DNA of 64,000 bases from JBBDSH01 sp040905045 (GTDB lineage Bacteria > Pseudomonadota > Gammaproteobacteria > Eutrophobiales > Eutrophobiaceae). The stretch spans positions 26,905 through 90,904 of the forward strand of contig JBBDSH010000081.1 in NCBI GenBank assembly GCA_040905045.1, read 5' to 3'. The notes beneath the pieces were generated by a model. The model was not told the origin of the DNA, ran no database searches, and worked only from the letters and a program-made list of their open reading frames with translations. A program made the position numbers and the translations under genes. Position 1 is the first letter of the stretch; each line of letters starts with the position of its first letter. Positions 63,940 through 64,000 of the stretch are shown in pieces.

Positions 63940-64000
63940 TCAGGTTCCCTGAAGCTTGTTGCTCTCGGTCTTTTTCGTCGTTTCGCAGGGTGGGTTGAGG
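63940..64000 (-). CDS. Possible 3' end of parA (partial)
   Basis: One minus frame is open from the edge to a TGA at 63940-63942, 17 bp before parB, which is the usual spacing of parA-parB. The visible 19 codons (ending ESNKLQGT) cover only a variable C-terminal tail, so identity rests on position alone. The other minus frames are also open here, so this is tentative. Confidence 0.3.
   Translation of the reverse strand, partial: LNPPCETTKKTESNKLQGT

Overview
The window looks like chromosome of a free-living or host-associated gammaproteobacterium. The evidence is the gene order parB-atpI-atpB-atpE-atpF-atpH-atpA-atpG-atpD-atpC-glmU at the right end, rraA, hemL, a TonB-dependent receptor, a PQQ alcohol dehydrogenase, and intergenic repeats of kinds I recall from gammaproteobacterial genomes. 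No rRNA, tRNA, CRISPR array, integrase or intact insertion sequence was seen. Assignments come from reading protein motifs only.

Layout. (1) 1-14,870 is a catabolic block. A minus-strand group encodes a 2-hydroxyacid dehydrogenase, an alpha/beta hydrolase and an amidohydrolase cut by the window edge. An APH-type kinase and a LacI regulator follow. Then comes a five-gene minus operon (CoA transferase, enoyl-CoA hydratase, FAH hydrolase, epimerase-type SDR, MetE-like barrel), divergent from a four-gene plus operon (TIM-barrel isomerase, Gfo/Idh oxidoreductase, DUF4432 epimerase-like protein, SDR). A perfect -10 box overlapped by a 12-bp palindrome lies between the two operons, and a GntR regulator closes the block. 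This resembles a pathway for an unusual sugar or sugar acid. (2) 14,882-28,786, all on minus, is an oxidation and uptake block: metallo-hydrolase, second MetE-like barrel, AraC regulator, TonB receptor, PQQ/cytochrome c alcohol dehydrogenase, a Tat subunit with its GMC flavoprotein, a ThDP enzyme, and an Nramp-like transporter lacking the metal-binding signatures. (3) 29,202-34,292 encodes a complete 2-oxoacid dehydrogenase complex whose E2 has two peripheral-subunit-binding domains. (4) 34,681-41,508 is a plus operon: MDR oxidoreductase, ACMSD-like amidohydrolase, Tm-1-like protein, and a three-part biotin carboxylase whose carboxyltransferase keeps its catalytic residues but has altered substrate-pocket motifs. 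(5) 41,817-53,580 is mixed housekeeping and stress functions: an MDR, hemL, exported MsrA and MsrB, an SDR, a HAD hydrolase, a reductase pseudogene, a PAS-GAF-PAS-GGDEF cyclase, two LigF-like glutathione transferases, a nitroreductase, an HtrA-like protein with all three catalytic residues replaced, and rraA. (6) 53,792-64,000 holds glmU, the F1Fo ATP synthase and parB.

Repeats. Intergenic spaces are full of 7-bp tandem units (TTACTCC, TTCTTAC, GTGGCTG, GGGGATC, TGGTTCG), usually as opposed arms that could fold into hairpins. They sit between genes of apparent operons, including inside the ATP synthase operon, and in several places supply the stop codon or abut the start codon of the flanking gene. 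One such hairpin is split by a MITE-like element. A second class consists of long inverted repeats, one with perfect 45-bp arms.

The two most promising leads for undescribed biology are the divergent biotin carboxylase operon and the catalytically dead HtrA-like protein. The mobile-looking heptamer hairpins come next.
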